NCBI RefSeq assembly: GCF_029714205.1
Contig: NZ_CP121648.1
Span: 7,169,501 to 7,233,500 of the forward strand
Source: Methylobacterium sp. CB376
GTDB taxonomy: Bacteria; Pseudomonadota; Alphaproteobacteria; Rhizobiales; Beijerinckiaceae
DNA length: 64,000 nucleotides
Direction: 5' to 3'
Part shown: positions 17,965-29,612 of the stretch, one piece after another
How positions within the stretch are numbered: the stretch's first letter is position 1
How the letters are laid out: each line of letters starts with the position of its first letter
Notes under the pieces: model-generated
What the model was told of the DNA's origin: nothing
Databases searched by the model: none
Seen by the model: the letters and a program-made list of their open reading frames with translations, nothing else
Made by a program: the position numbers and the translations under genes

Positions 17965-19143
17965 ATGGACGTCCACGAATACCAGGCCAAGGAATTGCTG
18001 GCGAGCTTCGGCGTGCCGATCCCGAAGGGCGCGGTCGCCTTCAGCCCCGACCAGGCGGTCTACGCCGCCACCGAACTCGGCGGCTGGCACTGGGCCGTGA
18101 AGGCCCAGATCCACGCGGGCGCCCGCGGCAAGGCCGGCGGCATCCGCCTGTGCAAGACCTACAACGAGGTCCGGGACGCGGCCAAGGACCTGCTCGGCAA
18201 GCGCCTCGTCACCCACCAGACCGGCCCCGAGGGCAAGCCGGTCCAGCGCGTCTACATCGAGACCGCCGATCCGTTCGAGCGCGAGCTCTATCTCGGCTTC
18301 GTCCTCGACCGGAAGGCCGAGCGCGTGCGCGTCATCGCCTCGCAGCGCGGCGGCATGGACATCGAGGAGATCGCCGCCACCGATCCCGAGGCCCTGCTCC
18401 AGGTCGTGGTCGAGCCGGCGGTCGGCCTGCAGCAATTCGAGGCCCGCGAACTCGCCTTCCAGCTCGGCCTCAACATCAAGCAGGTCGGCGGGGCGGTGAA
18501 GACCATCATGAGCGCCTACCGCGCCTTCCGCGACTGCGACGCCACCATGCTGGAGATCAACCCGCTCGTCGTCACCAAGGACGACCGGGTGCTGGCCCTC
18601 GACGCCAAGATGTCGTTCGACGACAACGCGCTGTTCCGGCGCCGCACCATCGCGGACATGTACGACCCCTCGCAGAGCGACCCGCGCGAGGCGCAGGCCG
18701 CGGAGCACAACCTCAACTACATTGGCCTCGAGGGGGAGATCGGCTGCATCGTCAACGGGGCGGGCCTCGCCATGGCGACGATGGACATGATCAAGCACGC
18801 GGGCGGCGAGCCGGCGAACTTCCTCGACGTCGGCGGCGGCGCGAGCCCCCAGCGCGTCGCCACCGCCTTCCGCCTCGTCCTCTCGGACCCGAACGTGAAG
18901 GCGATCCTGGTCAACATCTTCGCGGGCATCAACCGCTGCGACTGGATCGCCCAGGGCGTCATCCAGGCCGCCCAGGAGGTCCAGATCGGCGTCCCGCTGG
19001 TGGTCCGGCTCGCCGGCACCAACGTCGAGGCCGGCAAGGCCATCCTGGAGAAGAGCGGGCTCGACCTCATCACCGCCGACACCCTGACGGAAGCCGCCCA
19101 GAAGGCCGTGCAGGCCGTCAAGGGCACCCGCGCGGCGGCCTGA
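17965..19143 (+). CDS. mtkA: Malate thiokinase (malate-CoA ligase) beta subunit
   Basis: With MtkB, activates malate to malyl-CoA using ATP and CoA, the step before malyl-CoA lyase. The 392-residue protein is homologous to succinyl-CoA synthetase beta: [22 protein letters not shown] at the start, the ATP-grasp loop [14 protein letters not shown] (~51-64), LEINPLVV, and the C-terminal FLDVGGGAS and [13 protein letters not shown]. Placement in the serine-cycle cluster is what separates it from SucC. Good GAGGAGG ribosome site. mtkB begins 23 bases downstream. Confidence 0.94.
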   Translation: MDVHEYQAKELLASFGVPIPKGAVAFSPDQAVYAATELGGWHWAVKAQIHAGARGKAGGIRLCKTYNEVRDAAKDLLGKRLVTHQTGPEGKPVQRVYIETADPFERELYLGFVLDRKAERVRVIASQRGGMDIEEIAATDPEALLQVVVEPAVGLQQFEARELAFQLGLNIKQVGGAVKTIMSAYRAFRDCDATMLEINPLVVTKDDRVLALDAKMSFDDNALFRRRTIADMYDPSQSDPREAQAAEHNLNYIGLEGEIGCIVNGAGLAMATMDMIKHAGGEPANFLDVGGGASPQRVATAFRLVLSDPNVKAILVNIFAGINRCDWIAQGVIQAAQEVQIGVPLVVRLAGTNVEAGKAILEKSGLDLITADTLTEAAQKAVQAVKGTRAAA

Positions 19144-19166
19144 CCCCGAGATCCCGGAGACGTGTC

Positions 19167-20066
19167 ATGAGCATCCTGATCGACGAGAAGACCCCGATCC
19201 TCATCCAGGGCATCACCGGGGACAAGGGCAGCTTCCACGCCAAGGAGATGATCGAGTACGGCTCGAACGTCGTCGGCGGCGTCACCCCCGGCAAGGGCGG
19301 GCGCAGCCACCTCGGCATTCCTGTCTTCGACACCGTCAAGGAGGCGGTGAGGCAGACGGGCGCCACCACCAGCATCACCTTCGTGGCCCCGCCCTTCGCG
19401 GCGGACGCCATCATGGAGGCGGCCGATGCGGGCATCCGGCTGATCTGCTCGATCACCGACGGCATCCCGGCCCAGGACATGATGCGGGTGAAGCGCTACC
19501 TGAAGCGCTACCCCAAGGAGCGCCGCTCGATGGTGGTGGGGCCGAACTGCGCCGGCATCATCTCGCCCGGCAAGTCGATGCTCGGCATCATGCCCGGCCA
19601 CATCTACCTGAAGGGCAATGTCGGGGTGATCTCCCGCTCCGGCACCCTCGGCTACGAGGCGGCCTCGCAGATGAAGGCGGTGGGCCTCGGCATCTCGACC
19701 TCGGTCGGGATCGGCGGCGACCCGATCAACGGCTCCTCCTTCCTCGACCACCTCGCCCTGTTCGAGGAGGATCCGGAGACCGACGCGGTGCTGATGATCG
19801 GCGAGATCGGCGGCCCGCAGGAGGCCGAGGCCGCGGCCTGGATCAAGGATAACATGTCGAAGCCGGTGGTCGGCTTCGTGGCGGGCCTCACCGCCCCGAA
19901 GGGCCGCCGCATGGGCCATGCCGGCGCGATCATCTCGGCGGTCGGCGACAGCGCCGCCGAGAAGGCCGAGATCATGCGCTCCTACGGGCTCACCGTCGCC
20001 CCGAGCCCGGGCGAGTTCGGCTCCACCATGGCCAAGGTCATGGAGACCCGCCGCAAGGCGGCCTGA
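19167..20066 (+). CDS. mtkB: Malate thiokinase alpha subunit
   Basis: Partner of MtkA. Residues 1-130 form the CoA-binding domain ([21 protein letters not shown]). The phosphohistidine region is in [12 protein letters not shown] near residue 250, as in succinyl-CoA synthetase alpha (299 residues here, normal). The family's [16 protein letters not shown] and GEIGGPQE motifs are intact. The ATG at 19167 follows GGAGACG. A row of hairpin-forming repeats begins soon after its stop codon. Confidence 0.94.
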   Translation: MSILIDEKTPILIQGITGDKGSFHAKEMIEYGSNVVGGVTPGKGGRSHLGIPVFDTVKEAVRQTGATTSITFVAPPFAADAIMEAADAGIRLICSITDGIPAQDMMRVKRYLKRYPKERRSMVVGPNCAGIISPGKSMLGIMPGHIYLKGNVGVISRSGTLGYEAASQMKAVGLGISTSVGIGGDPINGSSFLDHLALFEEDPETDAVLMIGEIGGPQEAEAAAWIKDNMSKPVVGFVAGLTAPKGRRMGHAGAIISAVGDSAAEKAEIMRSYGLTVAPSPGEFGSTMAKVMETRRKAA

Positions 20067-20091
20067 GGAAGTCCGCGCGGCCCGGCCCGCA

Positions 20092-20240
20092 ACCCTCCCG
20101 GGTCGCCAGCGACCTTCCCGGGTCGCCAGCGACCTTCCCGGGTCGCCAGCGACCGTCCCGGGTCGCCGCGCGACCTTTCGGGGTCGCCGAGCGACCTTTC
20201 GGGGTCGCCGAGCGACCTTTCGGGGCCGCCCCCTCGCCGC
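20092..20240. repeat. Array of six to seven 20/21-bp hairpin-forming repeats between mtkB and ppc
   Basis: The core GGTCGCC recurs at 20101, 20121, 20141, 20161, 20182 and 20203, with a diverged GGCCGCC at 20224. The first half has a 20-bp unit (GGTCGCCAGCGACCTTCCCG). The second half has a 21-bp unit (GGTCGCCGAGCGACCTTTCGG). In most copies GGTCGC pairs with GCGACC across a 2-3 base loop, so the array can form a row of small hairpins on either strand. It is not CRISPR: there are no unique spacers. Confidence 0.9.
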
Positions 20241-20281
20241 AGGCGGGGCGGCCCCGGCCCCCCTGTCCCGAGAGGCCGACG

Positions 20282-23044
<2,763 letters not shown>

Positions 23045-23087
23045 TCGCTCCGTTCCCCCGCCCGTTTCCCCGAAGGAGTACCACCGT

Positions 23088-24059
23088 ATGAGCTTCACCC
23101 TGATCCCGCAGGCCAAGGCCCGCCTGCACCGCTCCGAACTCGCGGTGCCGGGCTCGAATCCGACCTTCATGGAGAAGTCGGCGAAGTCGGCGGCGGACGT
23201 CATCTTCCTCGATCTCGAGGACGCGGTCGCGCCCGACGACAAGGAGCAGGCCCGCCGCAACATCATCCAGGCCCTCAACGACCTGGATTGGGGCAGCAAG
23301 ACCATGATGATCCGCATCAACGGTCTCGACACCCACTACATGTACCGGGACGTGGTCGACATCGTGGAGGCCTGCCCGCGCCTCGACATGATCCTGATCC
23401 CGAAGGTCGGCGTGCCGGCGGACGTCTACGCGATCGACGTGCTGGTCACCCAGATCGAGCAGGCCAAGAAGCGCGACAAGCGGATCGGCTTCGAGGTGCT
23501 GATCGAGACGGCGCTCGGCATGGCCAACGTCGAGGCGATCGCGCAATCCTCGAAGCGCCTGGAGGCGATGTCGTTCGGGGTGGCCGATTACGCGGCCTCG
23601 ACGCGGGCCCGCTCGACGGTGATCGGCGGCGTCAACCCGGATTACGCGGTGCTGACCGACAAGGACGCCGAGGGCGGCCGCCAGACCCACTGGCAGGACC
23701 CGTGGCTGTTCGCCCAGAACCGCATGCTGGTCGCCTGCCGGGCCTACGGGCTGCGCCCGATCGACGGGCCGTTCGGCGATTTCAGCGATCCGGACGGGTT
23801 CAAGGCGGCGGCCAAGCGCTGCGCGGTGCTCGGCTTCGAGGGCAAGTGGGCGATCCACCCCTCGCAGATCGAGCTCGCCAACGAGGTCTTCACCCCCACC
23901 GAGGCCGAGGTGACCAAGGCCCGCCGCATCCTGCAGGCGATGGAGGAGGCCGCCCGGGCCGGCCGCGGCGCCGTCTCCCTCGACGGCCGCCTCATCGACA
24001 TCGCGTCGATCCGCATGGCCGAGGCGCTGATCGAGAAGGCGGACGCGATGAAGGGCTGA
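23088..24059 (+). CDS. mcl: Malyl-CoA lyase
   Basis: Splits malyl-CoA to glyoxylate and acetyl-CoA, closing the serine cycle. A 323-residue CitE/HpcH-fold enzyme. Visible are the N-terminal RSELAVPGSNPTFMEKSAKS, metal-site segment FLDLEDAVAPDDK (~42-54), RINGLDTHYMYRD, FEVLIETALGMANVEAIA and WAIHPSQIELANEVF. The ATG at 23088 follows AAGGAG. Last gene of the cluster; a 28-bp palindrome lies downstream, between it and the convergent pump gene. Confidence 0.95.
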   Translation: MSFTLIPQAKARLHRSELAVPGSNPTFMEKSAKSAADVIFLDLEDAVAPDDKEQARRNIIQALNDLDWGSKTMMIRINGLDTHYMYRDVVDIVEACPRLDMILIPKVGVPADVYAIDVLVTQIEQAKKRDKRIGFEVLIETALGMANVEAIAQSSKRLEAMSFGVADYAASTRARSTVIGGVNPDYAVLTDKDAEGGRQTHWQDPWLFAQNRMLVACRAYGLRPIDGPFGDFSDPDGFKAAAKRCAVLGFEGKWAIHPSQIELANEVFTPTEAEVTKARRILQAMEEAARAGRGAVSLDGRLIDIASIRMAEALIEKADAMKG

Positions 24060-24121
24060 GGGCGCCGCCGATCCTGGCGCCGCAGCGACCTCCTGGCACC
24101 GGCGAACTTGGCGCCGGCGAA

Positions 24122-24149
24122 GCGGGAGGGCGCCGCGGCGCCCTCCCGC
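24122..24149. terminator. 28-bp palindrome between mcl and the EmrB-type gene
   Basis: GCGGGAGGGCGCCG is directly followed by its reverse complement (24122-24135, 24136-24149). It sits in the gap between convergent genes and would work for both strands. Confidence 0.6.
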
Positions 24150-24157
24150 CCCCGTCG

Positions 24158-25768
24158 TCAATGGCCGCCGCCGCCCGCCCCCGCCCGGGGGCGCCGGATC
24201 AGCGGCGTCGCGCAGGCCATGGCCAGGAAGAGCCCGGTCAGCATCAGGAACACGTCCGAGAAGCTCATCAGAAGGCCCTGGATGCGCACGGTGCCCATCA
24301 TGGCCTTGAGCGCCATGGCGTCCGGATCCCCGGCGAGCCCCGAGAAGCCGCGCGCCATCGCGTCGAGCCGCTCCAGCACCAGCGGGTTCGTCCAGGTGAA
24401 GCGCTCGTGCAGGCGCGCGAGGTGGAGGTCCCAGCGGTCGTTCAGCGCCGTGTTGATCAGCGCCAGCCCGACCGCGCCGCCGAGGTTGCGGGTGAGGTTG
24501 TAGAGGCCGGAGGCGTTCTTCATCCGGGCTGGCGGCAGCGTGCCGAGGGCGATGTTGTTGATCGGGATCATGCAGAGCATGAGCGAGCAGCCGCGCAGCA
24601 CCTGCGGCAGCAGCAGCTCCCCGAAATCCCAATCCTTGGTCAGGCCCGTGACCAGGAAGGTGCCCACCGCGAAGCCGGTGAAGCCGAGCGCCATCATGAT
24701 CCGCGGATCGACCCGGCCGGAGAGCCGTCCGGCGATCGGGGCGGTGACGAACATGCACAGCCCCGAGACGAACATCGTCTCGCCGATCTGCAGGGCGGAG
24801 TAGCCCCGCACCCGCCCGAGATAGACCGGGTAGAGGTAGGTGAGCCCGTAGAGCCCGATCCCGAGCACGAAGCTCGCCGCGCAGCCGGCCGCGAAGTTGC
24901 GGTCCGAGAAGGCGCGCAGGTCCACGATCGGCTGCTCCGCGCGCAGCGCCCGCCAGAAGAACAGCACCCCCGAGACCGCGCAGACGAGCGCGGCCACGAA
25001 CACCGGCTCCTCCTGGAACCAGTCGTGCAGCGGGCCCTCCTCCAGCACGTATTCCAGGCAGCCCAGGAAGCCCGCCATGAAGGCGAGCCCGGCCCAGTCG
25101 AAGCGGCGCAGGAGCGCGAGGTTCGGCTCGTCGAAATCGACGAGCGCCCAGGTCGAGACGGTGACGCACAGGCCCGGCAGGATGTTGACCAGGAAGAGCC
25201 AGTGCCAGTCGAACAGGTCGGTGAGGTAGCCGCCGACCGTCGGGCCGATGGTGGGGGCGAGCGTCGCCACGAGGCCGATCATCGGCGAGACGATGCCCCG
25301 CTTCGAGGGCGGGAAGATCGTGAAGGCCGAGGCGAAGACGGTCGGGATCATGCCGCCGCCGATGAAGCCCTGGAGGGCGCGCCACAGGATCATCTCGCCG
25401 ATCGAGGACGAGGTCGCGCACATCAGGCTCATCAGCGTGAAGCCGCCCGCCGAGATCACGAACATCCAGCGGGTCGAGAGCACCCGCGAGAGCATGCCCG
25501 AGAGCGGGATCGAGATCACCTCGGCGATGAGGTAGCTCGTCTGCACCCAGGGGATCTCGTCGGCCGAGGCCGAGAGGCCGGCCTGGATCTCGGCGAGGGA
25601 GGCCGAGACGATCTGGATGTCCAGGATCGCCATGAACATCCCGAACACCATGCAGACGAACGCCACCATGCGGCGGCGGTCGAGGGGCGGCTCGGCGGCC
25701 GGCGGCGCGGCGGCCGAGGGCCCGGCGGCGATCGGCGCGGCGGCCACGGCCTCACTCCCGGGCGGCAT
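24158..25768 (-). CDS. EmrB/QacA-type MFS drug exporter (DHA2 family)
   Basis: A 536-residue inner-membrane antiporter with about 14 hydrophobic segments. After a Pro/Ala-rich leader the first helix contains FMAILDIQIVSASL, the DHA2 motif D1, followed by WVQTSYLIAEVISIPLSG. A motif C-like GPTVGGYL is present. It pairs with the membrane fusion protein upstream to expel drugs across both membranes. The ATG at 25768 overlaps the upstream stop by 17 bp. Probably repressed by the divergent TetR protein. The substrate is unknown. Confidence 0.88.
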   Translation of the reverse strand: MPPGSEAVAAAPIAAGPSAAAPPAAEPPLDRRRMVAFVCMVFGMFMAILDIQIVSASLAEIQAGLSASADEIPWVQTSYLIAEVISIPLSGMLSRVLSTRWMFVISAGGFTLMSLMCATSSSIGEMILWRALQGFIGGGMIPTVFASAFTIFPPSKRGIVSPMIGLVATLAPTIGPTVGGYLTDLFDWHWLFLVNILPGLCVTVSTWALVDFDEPNLALLRRFDWAGLAFMAGFLGCLEYVLEEGPLHDWFQEEPVFVAALVCAVSGVLFFWRALRAEQPIVDLRAFSDRNFAAGCAASFVLGIGLYGLTYLYPVYLGRVRGYSALQIGETMFVSGLCMFVTAPIAGRLSGRVDPRIMMALGFTGFAVGTFLVTGLTKDWDFGELLLPQVLRGCSLMLCMIPINNIALGTLPPARMKNASGLYNLTRNLGGAVGLALINTALNDRWDLHLARLHERFTWTNPLVLERLDAMARGFSGLAGDPDAMALKAMMGTVRIQGLLMSFSDVFLMLTGLFLAMACATPLIRRPRAGAGGGGH

Positions 25769-26945
25769 GCCGCTGCGCGGCGGCGTGCGAGACCGCGCGC
25801 GGCTCCGGGGCCTCCGCGCCGAGGCCGCGCGTGTCGACCTTCGCCACCACCGAGAGGCCGGGGCGCAGCAGGCCCTCCCGGGCGATCTCGGCCGGCACCT
25901 TCACCCGCACCGGCAGGCGCTGGACGATCTTCGTGAAGTTGCCGGTGGCGTTGTCGGGCGGCAGCAGGCTGAAGACGGAGCCGGAGGCCGGCGAGAAGCT
26001 CTCGACCGTGCCGAGGATGTCGCGGTCGGGCCAGGCATCGACCCGGATATGAACGGGCTGCCCGACCCGCATGCGGGCGAGCTGCGTCTCCTTGAAGTTC
26101 GCGTCGACGCGCACGCTGTCGAGGGGCACCAGGGCGGCGACGCGCGAGCCGGGCTGCACGTAGGCGCCCGCCTCCACGGCCTTGTTGCCGATCACCCCGT
26201 CGAAGGGCGCCCGCAGCTCCGTGAAGGAGAGGTCGCGGGCGGCGCGGTCCACCCCGGTCCTGAGCTCGGCCGCGAGGCTCTCGGCCTCGCGGCCCTGCGC
26301 CTCCAGCACCGCCACGTTGGCCTTGGCGGCGAGCAGGGCCGCCTCGGCGGCCTTGACGTTGGCGTCCGAGCGGTCGCGATCGGCCTTGGCCTGCTCCAGG
26401 CGGGCGCGGGCGGCGAATTCGGACTGGGCGAGCTGCGTCTGGCGCTGGTAATCGGCCGCCGCGCGCACCTGGTCGGCGCGGGCCGCCTCGACCTGCGCCT
26501 CGCCCTGCGCCACCTGGGCGCGGGCCGCCTCGACCTGGCGGGCGATGCGCGCGATGGTGCTGCGCTGCGTCGCCAGCTTGTCCTCGGCCGCCCGCAGGGC
26601 GAGCCGGTAATCGCCGTCGTCGATGCGCGCGATGACGTCGCCCGCCCGCACCGTCTGCCCGTTCACCACCGGGACGGAAGCGAGGTAGCCCGAGACCTTG
26701 GCGGCGAGCGTCGCGATGTCGGCCTGCACGTAGGCGTCGTCGGTCGACACGAGGAAGCGGCCGGTCGTGTACCAGAAATAGCCCTCGCGGCCGCCCGCTC
26801 CGAGGGCGGCGAGCAGGGCGAGCGGCAGCAGGACTCGGCGCAGGCGACGCCGCGGCGTTCCCGGCGCGGCGTCCGGCGCAGCCCGGTCGCGCGCCGCTTC
26901 ACCCTGCACGCCCTGACCCTGCGCGTACTCGTCCCGATAGGCCAT
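25752..26945 (-). CDS. EmrA/HlyD-family membrane fusion protein
   Basis: A 397-residue periplasmic adaptor for the EmrB-type pump downstream. The N-terminal ~45 residues are cytoplasmic, one transmembrane helix follows (LLPLALLAALGAGG), then DDAYVQADIATLAAKVSGYL and biotinyl-lipoyl-like and barrel domains with a long coiled-coil hairpin (residues ~110-215, Ala/Gln/Glu-rich). The ATG at 26945 faces the TetR gene across a 221-base region with a perfect operator palindrome. Confidence 0.87.
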   Translation of the reverse strand: MAYRDEYAQGQGVQGEAARDRAAPDAAPGTPRRRLRRVLLPLALLAALGAGGREGYFWYTTGRFLVSTDDAYVQADIATLAAKVSGYLASVPVVNGQTVRAGDVIARIDDGDYRLALRAAEDKLATQRSTIARIARQVEAARAQVAQGEAQVEAARADQVRAAADYQRQTQLAQSEFAARARLEQAKADRDRSDANVKAAEAALLAAKANVAVLEAQGREAESLAAELRTGVDRAARDLSFTELRAPFDGVIGNKAVEAGAYVQPGSRVAALVPLDSVRVDANFKETQLARMRVGQPVHIRVDAWPDRDILGTVESFSPASGSVFSLLPPDNATGNFTKIVQRLPVRVKVPAEIAREGLLRPGLSVVAKVDTRGLGAEAPEPRAVSHAAAQRHAARE

Positions 26946-27003
26946 TGCCCGATCCCCGACCGTCCCGACGCGGTTGACCGCCGCCGGCGCGCCCCGATAT
27001 AGA

Positions 27004-27024
27004 TTGACCGAACGGTTCGGTCAA
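27004..27024. promoter_or_regulatory. Perfect 21-bp inverted repeat, probable TetR operator
   Basis: Arms TTGACCGAAC and GTTCGGTCAA flank a central G. It lies between the divergent pump operon (start 26945) and the TetR gene (start 27167). The size and symmetry are typical of TetR-family operators, suggesting one repressor controls both directions. Confidence 0.75.
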
Positions 27025-27166
27025 CGGCGGCCTGGTCGGGGGGCTCCCAAGGGGCGCGGGCCGAGCTGGCGCCGCGGGTCCCGACGGGGCAGTTTCCCAT
27101 CCCGGGCGCAACCCTAGATCGACGGGCCGGCTTGACCTGCTTCGCGAAGGACGAAATGGTTCTCGG

Positions 27167-27799
27167 ATGGCCGATGGTCCCACCACCCTCGACGCGGCGG
27201 AGAGCGACAAGCGCCGTCAGATCCTCGACGGCGCGCGCGAGGTCTTCCTCGCCTGCGGCTTCGACGGGGCGAGCATGGGCAGCATCGCCAAGGCGGCGGG
27301 GGTCTCGAAGGGCACGCTCTACGTCTACTTCGACAGCAAGGAGGCGCTGTTCGAGGCGCTGACCGTCGAGGAGAAGCGCACCCTCGCCGAGAACCTCTTC
27401 CGCCTCGACGTCGACGACCCCGACGTGCCGGCGGTGCTGCGGCGGCTCGGCCTGAGCTTCCTCGACGAGATGTGCCGGCCCGACCACGTGGCCTCGATCC
27501 GCACGGTGATCGGCGCCTCGGAGAAGTTCCCGCGGCTCGGCCGCGCCTTCTACGAGGCGGGTCCGGTCCAGGGCGCGCAGCGGCTGCGGGCCTATCTCGA
27601 CCGGCAGGTGGCGGCGGGGCGCCTGCGCCCGACCGACACGGCGCTGGCCGCGCGCCACTTCCTCGACCTCTGCGCGGCGGCGACGATGCGGCGCCTGCTC
27701 TTCGCGGTGGGCGATCCGCCGACCCCGGCGGAAGCGGCCTACCTGATCGGCGAGGCGGTGCGGGTGTTCTTCGCGGCCTACGGGCCGGCGCGGTCCTGA
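27167..27799 (+). CDS. TetR/AcrR-family repressor of the adjacent pump
   Basis: A 210-residue regulator. Residues ~15-60 form the TetR helix-turn-helix (ILDGAREVFLACGFDGASMGSIAKAAGVSKGTLYVYF). The rest is a helical ligand-binding domain with an AcrR-like C-terminal region. It faces the EmrAB-type operon and the 21-bp palindrome, so it most likely represses the pump and itself. The last 22 bases overlap the end of the convergent RsbX-like gene. Confidence 0.87.
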   Translation: MADGPTTLDAAESDKRRQILDGAREVFLACGFDGASMGSIAKAAGVSKGTLYVYFDSKEALFEALTVEEKRTLAENLFRLDVDDPDVPAVLRRLGLSFLDEMCRPDHVASIRTVIGASEKFPRLGRAFYEAGPVQGAQRLRAYLDRQVAAGRLRPTDTALAARHFLDLCAAATMRRLLFAVGDPPTPAEAAYLIGEAVRVFFAAYGPARS

Positions 27800-28371
27800 T
27801 CGCCCGGGAGCCCCACGCAGATCACCGTGGCGTCGTCCTCCGCCCGCCCGAACCGGGCCAGCAGCCGGCCGGCGAGGCGCTGCGGGTCGCCGCGCAGGCG
27901 CCGCTCGTCCGCGTCGAGTTCGACGGGGGCGAGGCCGTCCGTCCACAGCACCAGCGCGTCCCCCGCCGCGAAGGCGAGATCGAGGGGGCGGAGCTCGCGC
28001 GGGCCCGCCCCGACGATGCCGGGCGTGCCGTCGAAGCGCCGGGTCTCTTGCCCGAACAGGCCCGCCCGCACGTTGCCGACCCCCGCGAGGGAGAGCCGCA
28101 TGGCGGCGGGGTCGATCCGCGCGAGGAGCGCGGCCCCGCCGCGGGTGCGTCGCACCGCCCGGTCGATGGCGGCGAGCCGCGGCGCCGGATCGAGCCCGGC
28201 GCAGTCCCGCGCCACGGCCAGGATGGCGCGCGCCGCGAGGTGGGCCTCGGCGCCGTGCCCGAGCCCGTCCGCGAGGCAGACCAGCGTCGCGCTCCCCTCG
28301 CCCCACCAGGCCGCCCCGTCGCCGCACAGGCTCTCGCCCGGATAGGTCCGGGACGCGGCGCCGATCCTCAT
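27778..28371 (-). CDS. RsbX-like PP2C/SpoIIE serine phosphatase
   Basis: Last gene of the stressosome-type operon. The 197-residue protein is a minimal PP2C-like (SpoIIE) domain with metal-binding aspartates in CLADGLGHG (~33-41), VLWTDGL and EDDATVICV. By analogy with RsbX it should remove phosphate from RsbR and RsbS and reset the switch. It overlaps the previous gene by 4 bp (ATGA). The ATG at 28371 gives MRIGAASRTYPGE; the Gly-Asp typical of the N-terminal metal site appears as CGDGAAW. Confidence 0.8.
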   Translation of the reverse strand: MRIGAASRTYPGESLCGDGAAWWGEGSATLVCLADGLGHGAEAHLAARAILAVARDCAGLDPAPRLAAIDRAVRRTRGGAALLARIDPAAMRLSLAGVGNVRAGLFGQETRRFDGTPGIVGAGPRELRPLDLAFAAGDALVLWTDGLAPVELDADERRLRGDPQRLAGRLLARFGRAEDDATVICVGLPGDQDRAGP

Positions 28372-28781
28372 GCCCGACGCACCGCGCAGGCGACGCGGGT
28401 CCCGATTCCCGGGGCCGAGCTGATCGCGAAGCGGTCGACGAGCCGGCGCGTCCCGGGCAGGCCGCAGCCGAGGCCGCCGCCGGTCGAGTATCCGTCCTCC
28501 AGGGCCCTGCCGAGGTCGGCGATGCCCGGACCGTCATCCTCGGCCGTGATCTCGATCACCGGCTGGTCCGCCTCGCGGCGCACCGCGAGCCGGAGGGTCC
28601 CGCCGCGGCGGGCGTGCAGCACCAGGTTGGTCGCCAGTTCCGACACGGCCGTGGCGAGGTCGTGCGCCCGGGCCGTCCCGAAGCCGTGGCGCTCGGCCAG
28701 GCGCCGGGCCTCCTGCCACGCCTCCACGGCGTCGATCTCGGCCCGGATCCGGAAGCCGAGGGACTCGATCACCTCGCTCAC
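28368..28781 (-). CDS. Second RsbT/RsbW-like ATPase (switch kinase or anti-sigma type)
   Basis: A 137-residue GHKL-fold protein: N-box ELATN (Glu48, Asn52), the ATP-binding DDGPGIADL (~82-90) and the G2 loop GGGLGCGLPG (~101-110). The pattern is closest to RsbT, with the GYSTGGGLG signature. The start is the GTG at 28781, which overlaps the preceding stop (GTGA). It is the second such ATPase in tandem, so it may have taken a different partner (PP2C phosphatase, anti-sigma role) from the first. Confidence 0.78.
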   Translation of the reverse strand: MSEVIESLGFRIRAEIDAVEAWQEARRLAERHGFGTARAHDLATAVSELATNLVLHARRGGTLRLAVRREADQPVIEITAEDDGPGIADLGRALEDGYSTGGGLGCGLPGTRRLVDRFAISSAPGIGTRVACAVRRA

Positions 28782-29245
28782 GGCCGGCGCACCATGCTGG
28801 CGCGGACCAGGGTGCCGCCCGGCCGCGTGTCGAAGGAGATCTCGTCCATCAGCCGCTGCACGGCGGGAAGCCCGAGCCCCAGCCCGCCCCCGGTCGAGAA
28901 GCCCGGCGTGAGGGCGGCGGCCACGTCGTCGATCCCCGGGCCGTGATCCTCGACCTCGACGGCGACCGTGACGGCGAGGGCGTTGGTTCGGGCGAGGATG
29001 CGGCACTCGCCCGCCCCGGCGTAGCGGAGCGCGTTGCGGGCCAGTTCGGAGACCGCGGTGGCGAGCCTCGTCTCGTCGACGGTGCCGAGCCCGACCAGCC
29101 GGGCCGCGTCGCGGGCGGCGTGGCGCGCCGCCAGGATATCCTCCTGGATCCGGACGGCGACGCGGACGGCCAGTTCCCCCTCGCGGCCGGCCGCGCCGCC
29201 GCGCAGAGGCTGGGCGAAGGCGTCAGGGTGCGGGCGGGTCGTCAT
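28778..29245 (-). CDS. RsbT-like switch kinase
   Basis: A 155-residue GHKL ATPase. Residues ~1-25 are a non-conserved leader. Then come N-box ELARN (Glu68, Asn71), EDHGPGID (99-106) and GGGLGLGLPAVQRLMDE (119-135). Its position directly after the RsbS gene, overlapping it by 23 bp, matches canonical rsbT. RsbT phosphorylates RsbS and RsbR and is then released to act on a downstream target. No RsbU-type phosphatase or sigma factor is encoded alongside, so the output is unknown. Confidence 0.82.
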   Translation of the reverse strand: MTTRPHPDAFAQPLRGGAAGREGELAVRVAVRIQEDILAARHAARDAARLVGLGTVDETRLATAVSELARNALRYAGAGECRILARTNALAVTVAVEVEDHGPGIDDVAAALTPGFSTGGGLGLGLPAVQRLMDEISFDTRPGGTLVRASMVRRP

Positions 29246-29612
29246 TCCGACCTCCGCGGGCGGCCATCGCGCGCCTGACCTTGGCGACGCCGCCTTCCAG
29301 GTCGAAGGCCGTCTCCATCCGGATCAGGTTCTGCCCCATCTCCACCAGCGTCAGCGCCACGGCGGGGCGCATCCCGGCCAGCACCGCGACGCCGCCCATG
29401 ATGCCCACCATCCGGGCGGTCTCCGACAGGATGCGCGCCATGTAGGAATCGACCACGTCCACCGCCGTGATGTCGATGACGAGCCCGTCCGCCTGGCCGT
29501 CCCGCAGCCGCGCCAGGGCGTCGATCTGCAGGTCCATCACCTGCTGGTCGGTGAGGTCGGCGGGCAGCGACGTCAGCAGGACGCGGCCGTAGCGCAGGAT
29601 CGGCACGCGCAT
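29223..29612 (-). CDS. RsbS-like STAS-domain antagonist
   Basis: A 129-residue protein consisting of one STAS domain. The phospho-acceptor serine lies in VVDSYMARIL (Ser56), matching VDSFIARVL of Bacillus RsbS. It should form the stressosome scaffold with RsbR and hold RsbT until phosphorylated. The ATG at 29612 overlaps the RsbR stop (TGATG), and its own end overlaps the kinase gene. Confidence 0.85.
   Translation of the reverse strand: MRVPILRYGRVLLTSLPADLTDQQVMDLQIDALARLRDGQADGLVIDITAVDVVDSYMARILSETARMVGIMGGVAVLAGMRPAVALTLVEMGQNLIRMETAFDLEGGVAKVRRAMAARGGRNDDPPAP

Noticed and set aside
20092..20240. CRISPR-like array
   Set aside because: Units are contiguous with no unique spacers, and no cas genes are nearby.
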